Source: Ephemerocybe angulata
Lineage: Eukaryota > Basidiomycota > Agaricomycetes > Agaricales > Psathyrellaceae
NCBI GenBank assembly: GCA_013368325.1
Contig: JAACJK010000115.1
Span: 186,001-250,000, forward strand
Direction: 5' to 3'
Length of the DNA stretch: 64,000 nucleotides
The notes beneath the pieces are model-generated. The model was not told where the DNA came from, searched no databases, and worked only from the letters and a program-made list of their open reading frames with translations. Within the stretch, counting starts at the first letter, position 1, and every line of letters begins with the position of its first letter. This document shows, piece after piece, positions 33,800 through 43,059 of the stretch. Both the position numbers and the translations under genes were made by a program.

Positions 33800-34150
33800 C
33801 ACCACTCACCCTCGAACACCGCGATCGATCGCGCATACAAGATCACTCCTTGTGCCATGTAAGATCCCAATTACCAGCCTTATCCTGATCACGATCGAAA
33901 CTTGGAACTCCACGCCAGCGTCTGGAGAGTTTAGAGTGGGGAGGGCATTGTTGCAACTTGCAACAATGTCCTACCCACTCTAGACGCCCTCCGGACTACC
34001 TGACACCCTGACTGACTGTCTAGCTCCCACACACAGACACACTTTTCGACGACGGTCGACCTGGGTAAACACAGAAGGCACATCGACATCGCTCGCACCA
34101 TCCCCGACATCCCACTCGTGCGTTCACTCGGTTTTCGGCGATGGCGAGAC
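33800..34150. repeat. Second copy of the 0.35-kb direct repeat
   Basis: Same blocks and order as 33291-33650, with an extra CACACTTTTCGACGA insert before GGTCGACCTGGG. The copy also carries the central hairpin, with changed but paired bases. Confidence 0.75.
33932..33982. repeat. Long hairpin in the second repeat copy
   Basis: TAGAGTGGGGAGGGCATTG, then TTGCAA, faces TTGCAA, then CAATGTCCTACCCACTCTA. It is almost a perfect 51-base palindrome with a single central base. Relative to the first copy, a G-C pair next to the loop has become C-G. Confidence 0.8.
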
Positions 34151-34714
34151 CACCTAGCTCTCCTCGCCCCCTCCTCGCGTCCTCCTCGCCTACTCGTTGC
34201 TAGGGGCTCCCGGACTCGGGACGCTCGCTGTCGCGTTGCGAAGCAACTTGCGTAGACGGAGGCAGTCACCTCGTGCTCTATCTCGACGACGCGGGCTTTC
34301 ATTTCAGATACCGATGAGGGTGGTGAGGCTTCCCATCCATGCCGACCGCATATACGGGGCTCCGGGCGATCTTCTCTGGTGGGTTTAGCTTCGCCCGGGT
34401 GCGACGGGTAGTGCTCGATGACATCGCATGTAGGTGGTTAATAAGTGCAATTGACATGTCAAGTTCAAGAATCACGGCGCGACATTGACAGATGTATAAA
34501 GGACTGGACTAGGCGGCGACGTTGCTCGCGACATTTTCTCTCCTTCATGTCCTATGGTGAACGTGGGCCAGGGTAAATGCTGGAGAGTCTCCCTAGAATG
34601 TTCATCTCCCAGTCGCGCGAGCGGCGTGCGTGCCGACATGAACATTCTTCCAACATTCGAATGAGGCCTTCGGTCCGCATTCACCATTTCAGACTGTATG
34701 CGCCTTATCTCTGT
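34151..34714. other. Spacer with one further inverted repeat
   Basis: No gene recognised. AGAATGTTCAT at 34595-34605 and ATGAACATTCT at 34638-34648 form an 11-bp stem with a 32-base loop. The open frame at 34472-34687 minus spans this hairpin and has no motif. Confidence 0.45.
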
Positions 34715-34920
34715 TGAAAATTACATTCACCCCGTCACGCTATCTGAAAGGCCCAGGTAGATTGCACGGCACAATCTACCTGGGCCTTTCATTTCGTCCC
34801 ATGCAGTCAATCAGTCCTCATGTAGTAAGTAAGTATATTCGGCTATGTAGCACGGGCGCCTAATTACTGTCTAGCGAGACTAAATGAAACGCACTTTGAA
34901 CTTTAACATCTGTATGGCCG
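34715..34920. repeat. Dispersed repeat with perfect 20-bp hairpin, copy 1
   Basis: It contains TGAAAGGCCCAGGTAGATTG (34745-34764), a 7-base loop and its exact complement (34772-34791), then TCAATCAGTCCTCATG and ACGGGCGCCTAATTACTGTC. The same order recurs at 37966-38215, 3.2 kb away in the same orientation. F-box copy 9 lies between the two, so they could be flanking duplicates from a segmental duplication. Confidence 0.75.
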
Positions 34921-35600
34921 ACTAGCGGCACAACCTGCTACATGTACGTGATATTATTCCCTCTTTCATTGACACTTGCTTACGATACAGGAAGCCAGTT
35001 TAGAGAGTAGATAAGGGCAATGAAAAATGAAAGATGAAGACGGGGCTTGTATTCGCTGGCTTCAGAGTATGGGGATATGGTGTGCGCCTTCTATTCAAGG
35101 TACGGACGGACCAGCAACACGCAGGCATGGTATGTACCCTCAGCACAGCAGGGTACATATATACCCACTAAATCTGACGCATTTCAAGTCCAAGTTGTGC
35201 GTGATGACTCGCGAGCCACCTTTGGAGACTAATCTGAAGACTGGAGTCCAATCGCAGGAGTGTGCTAATTGAGCTGCTTGTAAAATTTAGCGGACCGCTT
35301 ATGTTTGGGGAGCTCAACAGGGAGCCTTCATATATATACTACAAATTTAAAGCATTGTTCGACCGGATCTACTACTGCTTCTGGCAGGTCAGCTACAGCG
35401 TACACGAGCAAGCGGGACGTCCATTGCATGTTAATCAGTGATATAAGCTCAGACAGGGAGCCAACAGCGCCGCCCTGTACGGTGAGTGGGCGGGAGGCTA
35501 CCGCAAGACGAATCTGTATGATACGGACAAGACGTGGGCGAAGCCCAACCACACGGCAAGAACACGCAGTTGAGATAACATACCTGCCGGATTGCCTGCG
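34921..35600. other. Intergenic stretch without a recognised gene
   Basis: Short frames only. ATATATACCC near 35158 and TATATATACT near 35329 are AT-rich patches. Minus-strand frame 35328-35552 may be sequence downstream of the TPR relic, but it shows no TPR motif. Confidence 0.3.
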
Positions 35601-35911
35601 ACACTCGCTGCAAAAAGCAGGGTCCGTGCGGAGGTAAAACGGCGAGGAACGATGGGAGCGGATGCATCATGCCTCCGCCGGCGTCTAAAACGCAATATCG
35701 CTCGGTTGATGTCGTTGATGTCATCAAGGCTGTTGAATCGAGCTTGGATTGAGGCTCCAAGATTGTTCAGTCGTTGCGGAGTTCGGAGTGATTTTTCGGA
35801 GTGCGAGAGCCGTCGAGACAGGCTACAACGCCAATAGGCGCGTATACGTGACCGTGGCCGCATTTCCCCAAATCCACGCCAAAATCTGGAATAGGGCACC
35901 CTAAGACCCAC
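35601..35911 (-). pseudogene. Fragment of a TPR (CHAT-type) protein gene
   Basis: The minus-strand frame reads RLNNLGASIQARFNSLDDIN followed by DINRAI, the pattern of tetratricopeptide repeats in basidiomycete TPR/CHAT proteins (RLNNLGxSLxxRFExLGDLxD, DINRAI). It continues to PRRFTSARTLLFAASVAGNP, which resembles the segment joining TPRs to the CHAT domain. The rest of the repeats and the CHAT protease domain are absent and no start codon fits. It is a remnant of about 80 residues, not a working gene. Confidence 0.55.
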
Positions 35912-36176
35912 TTACGGTAACAGGCATATCTCTAAGTACACCCCCGATGCCAAAGACAAGATCTATGAGTTCACTCCAGTCTTCAGATAGTTTCAGCCTA
36001 GTCTCGGAAGTGATCCCATTTTTGGTTGAACGCACGCGGACGGATGGGTAGCCGAGACTAGTTTCAGCCAGCGCTTAAATAAACGCTTCGCCAGCCGCGA
36101 GTGATGTCATCAGCGTCCAAATCCACTCCGAACGCACTCGAACGCCGCGTGGCCCTCTTCCTTTCGAACTACCATC

Positions 36177-37803
36177 ATGGCCGAAAACAGGTCTCGAGGC
36201 ATCCTGAATCTACCGCTAGAGCTCTTCCTCTGCATCATTCATGAACTTTACGCCCCAGATGTGCTCAGTTTGGGCCAGGTGCGACACATTTAACTTCACC
36301 AGAATTACAGACTCTAAGCTTTCTGCAGACGTGCAACGCCATCCGCAGCGCCGTGAACGAGAGGCGCGTTTGGGAAGCTGCTTTGCGCGATACCTGCCGC
36401 CTCGACCAACTATTCGAACCGTCTTACTACCCGATAGAAGATTTGGACATCCTCGAGCTGCAACGCGCGGCGCTGGAGCCTTGGAGACGGTGCGCGAGCT
36501 TTACACCGGAACTTCCAAGCGACAACCCTTCTGGAGGAGAAGGTTCAGTTGCTGGCGGCAACATGCGACTAAAGGAGATCAAGCTCGAGGGTGACGATCA
36601 CATTCATTTCAATGATGTGTGTATTGTCCCGGGAGGGCGATACGTCCTCGGCATGAACAGGAGGTATATCTGTCTTTGGGACATAGGGCAAACCGGAAAG
36701 GGGTCCTGGAACAGCAAGCCCGACACGTTGAGCCTATCTTCTATTGTAAGGGCTACTCCCGGAGCACAGATCCGGGATATGTCAGCCCCGGAGGCTGCCA
36801 CTGTTGCAAGTTTTCGCCTTGCGACAATGGAGCTGAATAGCTATGAGTAAGTGAAGGCCGGTGTCCTCGCTTAATTACCGCTACAGCTGACTGCTTTCGA
36901 CCAGATCCTTCCGTGTCTTTGAGGTTGGGCCCCTGCCAGATGTTTTCTCAATCCGCGGAATCGCGAGCCTTCAAGGTATCTCTCCTGACCTTCACTTGAT
37001 TGGGTTCTGGCTACAGGGAGATAACCTTGTGTGCCACTATTATGAGGGTGTATTGGTATGGGACTTTGTGCAATCGAAATATATTGCTATCCCGAGTTGT
37101 GGCAAGGCTGCTAAGGTGCGACGCTCACTGTACCTCCCTCCCTTTCTTATCTCACTTCAGATTCCAGATAACTACGAATGGAAACCTGATCATTGCCTGG
37201 GAGGGTCCAAACATTGGCGTATGGACCATGCCCCCACTGAAACCTCTGGAGACTACTTCAGCCGAGCTCCGAGAACTTTTTTCAGATGATCTCACAGATG
37301 GCATCGACTTCAATACGATCCGACAAGATGACCGCAGCCTTTGGCGCAACAAAACCTACCTCCCATGTGCTTGGTATTCCTTTCCACCGGACGCGGTAGA
37401 GCATGCCGTTCTTCGTCCCGGTTATGATAAGAAGACAATCAAAGTGGAGCGCGTTCTCCTCGATGTCTCGGCTGGGGCTGGAAACTACCGTCGATACTCT
37501 CAGACCTCCTTCACCATGGATACAGGTGACCAACAACCTTATCGAACGCTTTGTGGCAGCTTCGCTGCCATGATGATAATTCAGGGTAGAGCTGGCATCG
37601 TTCACTCGGTGGGCGATGATGCTCGGCCAGCGGATGTGAATTGCATTAAGCATGACTTCAAGATCATCCGAACCTTCCGAGACGGCGCTTTTCACGGACG
37701 ACATTTCTCTTACTGCCCATCAACTGGACGGGCTGCTTTTATCCCATACCCCCATTCTAATATAAACAATTATGGATTAACCATCCTATCCTTGGCGTAT
37801 TAG
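36177..37803 (+). CDS. F-box protein, family 1, copy 9
   Basis: ATG 36177 (CATCATGG) opens SRGILNLPLELFLCIIHEL and YAPDVLSLGQV. Exon 2 has VNERRVWEAALRDTCRLDQL, LQRAALEPWRRCASF, CIVPGGRYVLGMNRRYICLW and MSAPEAATVASFRLAT. Exon 3 has FEVGPLPDVFSIRGIASLQG, FWLQGDNLVCHYYEGVLVWD and KYIAIPSCGKAAKV. Exon 4 has NLIIAWEGPNIGVWTMPPLK, PPDAVEHAVLRP, QPYRTLCGSFAAMM and FSYCPSTGRAAFIPY, ending ILSLAY at 37803. It is intact. First-half sequence is closest to copy 8 (YAPDVLSLGQV, EAATVASFR), whereas exon 4 is closer to copies 6, 7 and 10, which would fit gene conversion or unequal exchange between members. Confidence 0.85.
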
Positions 37804-37965
37804 ATATGTAGCATGGCCAGCTAAAGTACCGTAACTTATGGATACTTTTTGGATTGGTGTCGTTTTGTACTTGGATTTGGTATCTCGGGGATTGCCGTTA
37901 GGTGCGGTTCTTCGAATCGTCGTTGAGGGAGCTCATCGGAGGTTGGAGTGAGTACCGTGCGTCGT

Positions 37966-38215
37966 TGAAAATCCCATTCACCCAGTTACGCCATCTGAAA
38001 GGCCCAGGTAGATTGTGCAGTACGATCTACCTGGGCCTTTCATTTGGTCCCATTCAGTCAATCAGTACTCATGCTAAGTATATACGTGCATATATGCAGT
38101 AATCGGCATTGAAAGGGCACCATGGTTCACAGTGAGTAGCCAAACGCCGATTGCTAGCACGGGCGCCTAATTACTGTCGATCGAAATTAAATAAAACGCA
38201 CTTTGAATATGCATA
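37966..38215. repeat. Dispersed repeat with hairpin, copy 2
   Basis: TGAAAGGCCCAGGTAGAT (from 37996) pairs with ATCTACCTGGGCCTTTCA (to 38042). TCAATCAGTACTCATG and ACGGGCGCCTAATTACTGTC follow as in the copy at 34715. A short insert separates the two halves here. Confidence 0.75.
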
Positions 38216-38709
38216 AGTGTACCCCCGATGCCCAAGGCAAGATCTATGAGCTCACTTCAGTCTTCAGCAGGGCCAGCAGCCTCCCGCTGTGTACCATCTA
38301 CCTACTGGACGAGCTGCGTATATGCTTCCACCCCGAGCATTAGCAATGGGAAAATAACCCTCATTTCCCTGCTGTACTAGCCGTGTAACGTAACATCATG
38401 ATATTTTGAACAGGTTGCACAGACTCACAGTGCGGATACGGCACTTCTTTGAGACTTCGCCAGCCTGCCTGTTACTCGAGCTCCTTGTTGATGAACTTTG
38501 TCTAACCCAAGAAGCCACACCGCTACCTTACGCACACCTAATATCACTCGTACGAGAGCTCCAATCCCACTAATCAGCGAGCGCCGAGTATGTTCAGTGA
38601 GCGCTTAATTAGCTTAATTAGGTGGTTAACTGCATGATGGCATCAGCCCACTAACAGAGCCCAACACGCTGACAAGTGCCGCGTGGTCCTCTTCCTTTCA
38701 ACCACCATC
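38216..38709 (+). pseudogene. Relic of a family 1 C-terminus within a gene-free spacer
   Basis: At about 38290-38378 the frame HLPTGRAAYMLPP, then after a one-base shift ISNGKITLISLLY and a stop, matches the family 1 ending (SYCPPTGRVAFIP ... ITIMSLAY). Bases 38218-38270 (CCCCCGATGCC, AAGATCTATGAG, CAGTCTTCAG) recur at 35941-35990. The rest of the spacer has no gene and must contain the promoter of copy 10. Confidence 0.55.
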
Positions 38710-40369
38710 ATGAGCGACAACAGGCCTCGCGGCATTTTGAGTCTACCACTAGAACTCTACCTCTGCATCATTCAAGAGCTTCATGGACCAGACATCCTCA
38801 GTTTGGGCCAGGTGCGCACTTCGATGCTCACTGGAAATGCTAGCTCACAACGCGCAGACATGCAGCACCATTCGCAGGGCCGTTACCGACAGACGCGTTT
38901 GGGAAGCTGCTCTACGCGTCACCTGCCGTCTAAATCAACTGTTCGAACCATCTTACTACCCGCTAGAAAACCTGGACCTCCCTGAGTTGCAGCGTGCGGC
39001 GCTGGAGCCTTGGAGACGGAGCGCGAGCTTCACCTCGGGTTCATTCATCGAGACCCCGTATGAAAGCGAAGGTTCAGGTACAAGCCGCAGCGTACTACGA
39101 AAGGATATCAAGCTCGGGGGCGGCGGCGATCACCTTGATTTCGAGGATGTGTATATTGTTCCTGGAGGGCGATACGTCCTGGCCAGGACCGAGAAGTACA
39201 TCTGTCTCTGGGACATGGGACAAACCAGCAAGGTGCCCTGGAACACCATGCCTGACAGGCTGACGCCGTCCTCCATCATGTGGGTTACGGATGGCAGGGT
39301 TATCTGGGATATGTCAGCACCGAAGGCAGTCGACATCACGAGTTTTCGCTTCGCGACAAGTGAAAATGAAACTGAGTAAGTCAGTTTCGCTATTATCATA
39401 TGGGCCGGATGATCTGCCAATGGTGACTGACCTGCAACGCGCCTCTTCTATCTGAAGCCTCCGTGTCTACGAAGTCGGGCCCCTCCCGGATGTTGGCTCA
39501 ATCCGCGAAATCGCAAAACTCGAAGGTATCCCCCGGGATCTCTCCCTAAATGACTTCTGGCTACAGGAAAACAGGCTAATATGCGACTTCGATGGGGGAA
39601 TGGTTGTGTGGGACTTTGTGGAATCGAGATATATTGCCATCAAAAGTCGTGGTGGCGAGGTGTCAAAGGTGTGTGACCCACCGTACCCTACCCCCTTTCC
39701 CCGTCTCACTCCAGCCTCTAGATAACTACGAACGGAAATCTGATCATCGCCTGGGCGGGTCCTAACATCGGCGTATGGGCCATACCCCCACTCAAGCCTC
39801 TGGAGACCTCTTCCTCAGAGCTCCGCGAACTTTTTTCAGAAGAGTTCACGGATGGCATCGACTTTGATACGATCCAACAGGATGAGCACAGTCGTTGGCC
39901 CAGCGAAACCTACCTCCCGTCTGCCTGGTATTCCTTTCCGCCTGATGCGCTGGAGTACGCCGTCCTTCATCCAGATTATGATAGGAAGACAATCAAAGTG
40001 GAGCGCGTTCTCCTTGATGTTACGGCCGGGGGAGGGATCTACAGCCGACGCTCCCAGACCTCGTTCAACATGGATCTGAAGCACGGTCCGCGGGACGACG
40101 AACCTTATCGCACTCTTTGCGGCAGCTTCGCGACCATGGTAGATCAGGATTTATATCCCCACCCAGCGAGAGTTGGCATCCTTCACTCGGTAGGCGACGA
40201 TGCTCGATCAAAGGGTGCGAATCGCGTACAGCATGCTTTCAAGGACCTCGGTGCTTTGGAGATGGATGACTTTTCCTATTGCCCGCCAACTGGGCGAGTT
40301 GCTTTTATCCCCTTCCAAAATATACCTACGAGCAATTATGATATTACCATCATGTCTTTGGCGTACTAA
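38710..40369 (+). CDS. F-box protein, family 1, copy 10 (inverted twin of copy 6)
   Basis: ATG 38710 opens NRPRGILSLPLELYLCIIQE and HGPDILSLGQV. Exon 2 has VTDRRVWEAALRVTCRLNQL, VYIVPGGRYVLARTEKYICL and SAPKAVDITSFRFATSENET. Exon 3 has LRVYEVGPLPDVGSIREIAK, FWLQENRLICDFDGGMVVWD and SRYIAIKSRGGEVSKV. Exon 4 has ITTNGNLIIAWAGPNIGVWA, PPDALEYAVLHP, PYRTLCGSFATMV and FSYCPPTGRVAFIPF, ending IMSLAY at 40369. Introns 2 and 3 are nearly identical in sequence to those of copy 6 in the opposite strand, which shows that the duplication was of genomic DNA and recent. Confidence 0.85.
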
Positions 40370-40429
40370 AGTCTAAGTAATAGATCTTTGATATGATATG
40401 GTATAAATTCTGAGTAATGCAGGAGTTAC

Positions 40430-41987
40430 TTCTTGCTAATTTCCCCCTTCAAATATAAGACCAAGACACCGAATAGACGGCCGATGCAACGGAAAACGAG
40501 GAATCTGCTGTTCTTAGATGATGTTTTGCATATACATGTTAGACACATTCCGAGATCTCGCTGCGTTGAGTGAAACCCCGAGCAGGCTTTTAATCCGTCA
40601 GGTTGTTCTGAGCTCACCGGCACGAGCGTCTAATGAGATCGCGGACCTGCCGCCGGGTCCGGTGTGATGGCATCGCCGTTTTCCGGTCAAACTCCCAAAC
40701 AATTGCCGCCTCCGTGGTTGTCTCTCCATCGAACCATCATCATGGCTACAGAGGCATCCCCAGGTATCTTAACCCTCCCTCTAGAGCTCTACGTCTGCAT
40801 ATTTCAGAGCCTTTATCCACCGGATCTTCTCAGTCTTGGCCAGGTACGTCGATATCACAACACCGTGATCACACTGAGGCTGCCGCTGATAACTGCCAAC
40901 TGTAGACGTGCAAAGGTATCCGCAGTGTTGTGTGCCAAAGACATGTATGGGATTTTGCTCTACGCGTCACATGTCGCTTGAACCAGCTATTTGCTCCATC
41001 GTACCAACCGCTGCAGGGACTGGATCTTGCCGACCTACGGCGAGCGGCGCTCGAGCCCTGGAGCCGATGCACCAGCTTTCCCCAGCGATCACGCGAAGAT
41101 TTGGCCTCCAATCCGAGTGCTTCGCGCATCGAGAGCATTCTTTCGGGGGGAGGGACTGATGGAGAAAGATTTGAGGAAGTTTGCATTGTTCCCGGCGGGC
41201 GGTATGTCTTTGGCATGACGAGGACACGTGTCTGCCTCTGGGACTTGGGTCAAACCGGCAAAACGCCCACGCGGGATGCCATTTCATCTGAACCCAGGGA
41301 GCCGGTTCATGTCATGCATGCGGAACTCGGGATGACCTTATGGTCAATGTCAGCGCCAACACACATCACTATCTCGACCTTTCGTTTCGCCACGGCGGAG
41401 GACTGGAGGTCAGTTGTGGCTTTTCTGCTGAGGCTTGAAAGGGGTTTCTAACCATATGGCTCTACACGAAGCTTTCACGTTTACGAAGTGGGCCCATTGC
41501 CGCACAACATCGAGATTAGACAGATTGCCAGACTTCGCGATCTCGCCCCGGCTCTTGCTGTAGATGAGTTCTGGATTCAAGGGGACAAGGTGATGTGTCA
41601 CCTCAATGAAGGTACCGTAATATGGGATTATGTGAAGTCAGAATACGTTGCCGTCCCAACTCGTGGCACCGCGTCGATGGTGCGTGACTAGCTCTTCTCC
41701 CCTCATCATTCGACGTCGGCACATTCTTACTTTAGATTACAGATGAACACCATTGGGAACCACATTGTCGCTTGGGAGAACTTGAGCAGCGGTGTATGGA
41801 CTATCCCATCCCTCCACCCACTGCTCCCTTGCACTTCACTAGAGCTTTCCGAACTATTATCGGACGACTTTCCAAACGGAATCGACCTGGGGATGATACA
41901 AGACACAGAAGACAAGTCATTGTGGCCGACCTCCCGCATCCGCCTTCCTTCTGGCTGGTATGTCCAGCCACCAAATGCACTCGAGTA
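40430..41987 (+). repeat. Segment duplicated in inverse orientation at 17900-19630
   Basis: The block from the 5' flank (CTTGGTCT...ACGGCCGATGCAACGGAAAA) through copy 11 corresponds to the reverse complement of the block around copy 5. Together with copy 10/copy 6 it makes an inverted duplication of at least 3 kb. The homology ends at CACTCGAG at 41987, where the LINE starts. Confidence 0.8.
40742..41987 (+). pseudogene. F-box gene, family 1, copy 11, truncated by a LINE
   Basis: ATG 40742 opens MATEASPGILTLPLELYVCI and YPPDLLSLGQV; exons 2 and 3 are complete (VWDFALRVTCRLNQLFAPSY, IVPGGRYVFGMTRTRVCLWD, YEVGPLPHNIEIRQIARL, EGTVIWDYVKSEYVAVPTRG). Exon 4 is normal from NHIVAWENLSSGVWTIPSLH to QPPNALE and then stops: the twin continues with YTVLYC, but here the bases turn into retrotransposon sequence and an in-frame TAA. 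About 110 C-terminal residues, including SYCPxTGR, are lost, and they are not found on the far side of the LINE, so the event included a deletion. The F-box and first propeller-like strands could still be expressed. Confidence 0.85.
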
Positions 41988-43059
41988 ACAACCCCGCCCA
42001 GCAACAAGCTGACCAGGAGATGGGAGCGCCCGAGGTTGGTGACGACATCCAAGCACCAGTCAACGCGAGCCTGTCCGCCGTCCCCAACGACGGCTACCCC
42101 GACCTCGCCATTCTCGGCTTCTTCGTCACGGCGTACATGAAGTCGGACGCCATCCGGGACAACATCATCTGGAACTGGGGGGATACCAACAAGAGCGATC
42201 AAGTCGTCAGGTGGGACCAGCTCGCCGTGGACCTCGTCGAAAAACTCCTCGCCCTCGAAAACGCAGAGGTCTCCCTCATTGAAGCCGACCACAAGCATGC
42301 GGAGGCCTTCGACCTTGGCTCCACCTGGGGGAAGGCGCCGGAGCGTGGGCGACGGTGAAAGGGATCACGCTGCAGGAGCTGTGCCTGGTGGTAAGCCGAG
42401 CGATGTGGAACAGGTCGACTGGCACGGCCCTAGCCATTACATGGCCCCCACCCCCTGTCGTTCACCCCCTCCTCCTCAACGGCCTCGCCCACGTCAAGGA
42501 CAGGACGGTCTACAAGGACCGCGTACGCACCAAAGCGCGAGGCGATATCGGCACCAGCCCGAAGATCCGCGAGCTCGTCGCGAAGTACTACGACAACCTC
42601 ACCGACGCGAACGGGAACCCATGCACCCCCGATAACGCCCTAGCCGCTCTCCTCGCCTCCATCGACGTGCGCGTGTCGTACCACGCCGAATCCAACACGA
42701 ACGAGTGGTGGCTGAAGTGGTGGCCCCCCACCCGTACAATGATGGGTGAGTACGAGTTCATCATGGCGCTCCGCCAGATGACCTTCGTCGTCGAGGGCCT
42801 CGGGACCATCAACGCCACCATGCCGCCCCTTGTCTGGTGTGGAGGTTGCCGGGGTAACGACCACACCACCAACCACTGCCCCTTCAGCAAGGTCGAAGGA
42901 TTCCAGGTGCCCCCAGCGGCCTCCACCGCCGTCATCACCCGAGGAGGATCGAGGGGCGGACGTAGAGAGGGAGGAGGTAGAAACCGAGACAACGGCGGTC
43001 GTAACGGCGGCGGATCTCGTAACGGGTTTCAAGGCCGTGGCCGTGGCCGTGGCTTTTAG
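41987..43059 (+). pseudogene. LINE ORF1 (gag-like, CCHC zinc knuckle), frameshifted
   Basis: The first part (AILGFFVTAYMKSDAIRDN, VEKLLALENAEVSLIEADHK) is in one frame and ends at 42358; the second (GITLQELCLVVSRAMWN, LAKYYDNL-like segment, EFIMALRQMTFVVEGLG) is in another, joined near the G-run at 42327. The knuckle is CGGCRGNDHTTNHC, fitting C-x2-C-x4-H-x4-C, followed by RGG-type repeats up to the TAG at 43059. ORF1 proteins bind element RNA. The apparent start within the F-box exon (ATGCACTCGAG) is a chance fusion; the real 5' end is lost. Confidence 0.7.

Noticed and set aside
41960..42358. A genuine F-box/LINE fusion gene
   Set aside because: The frame through the junction differs from the F-box frame and codes only for LINE ORF1; no splice or promoter supports a new gene.
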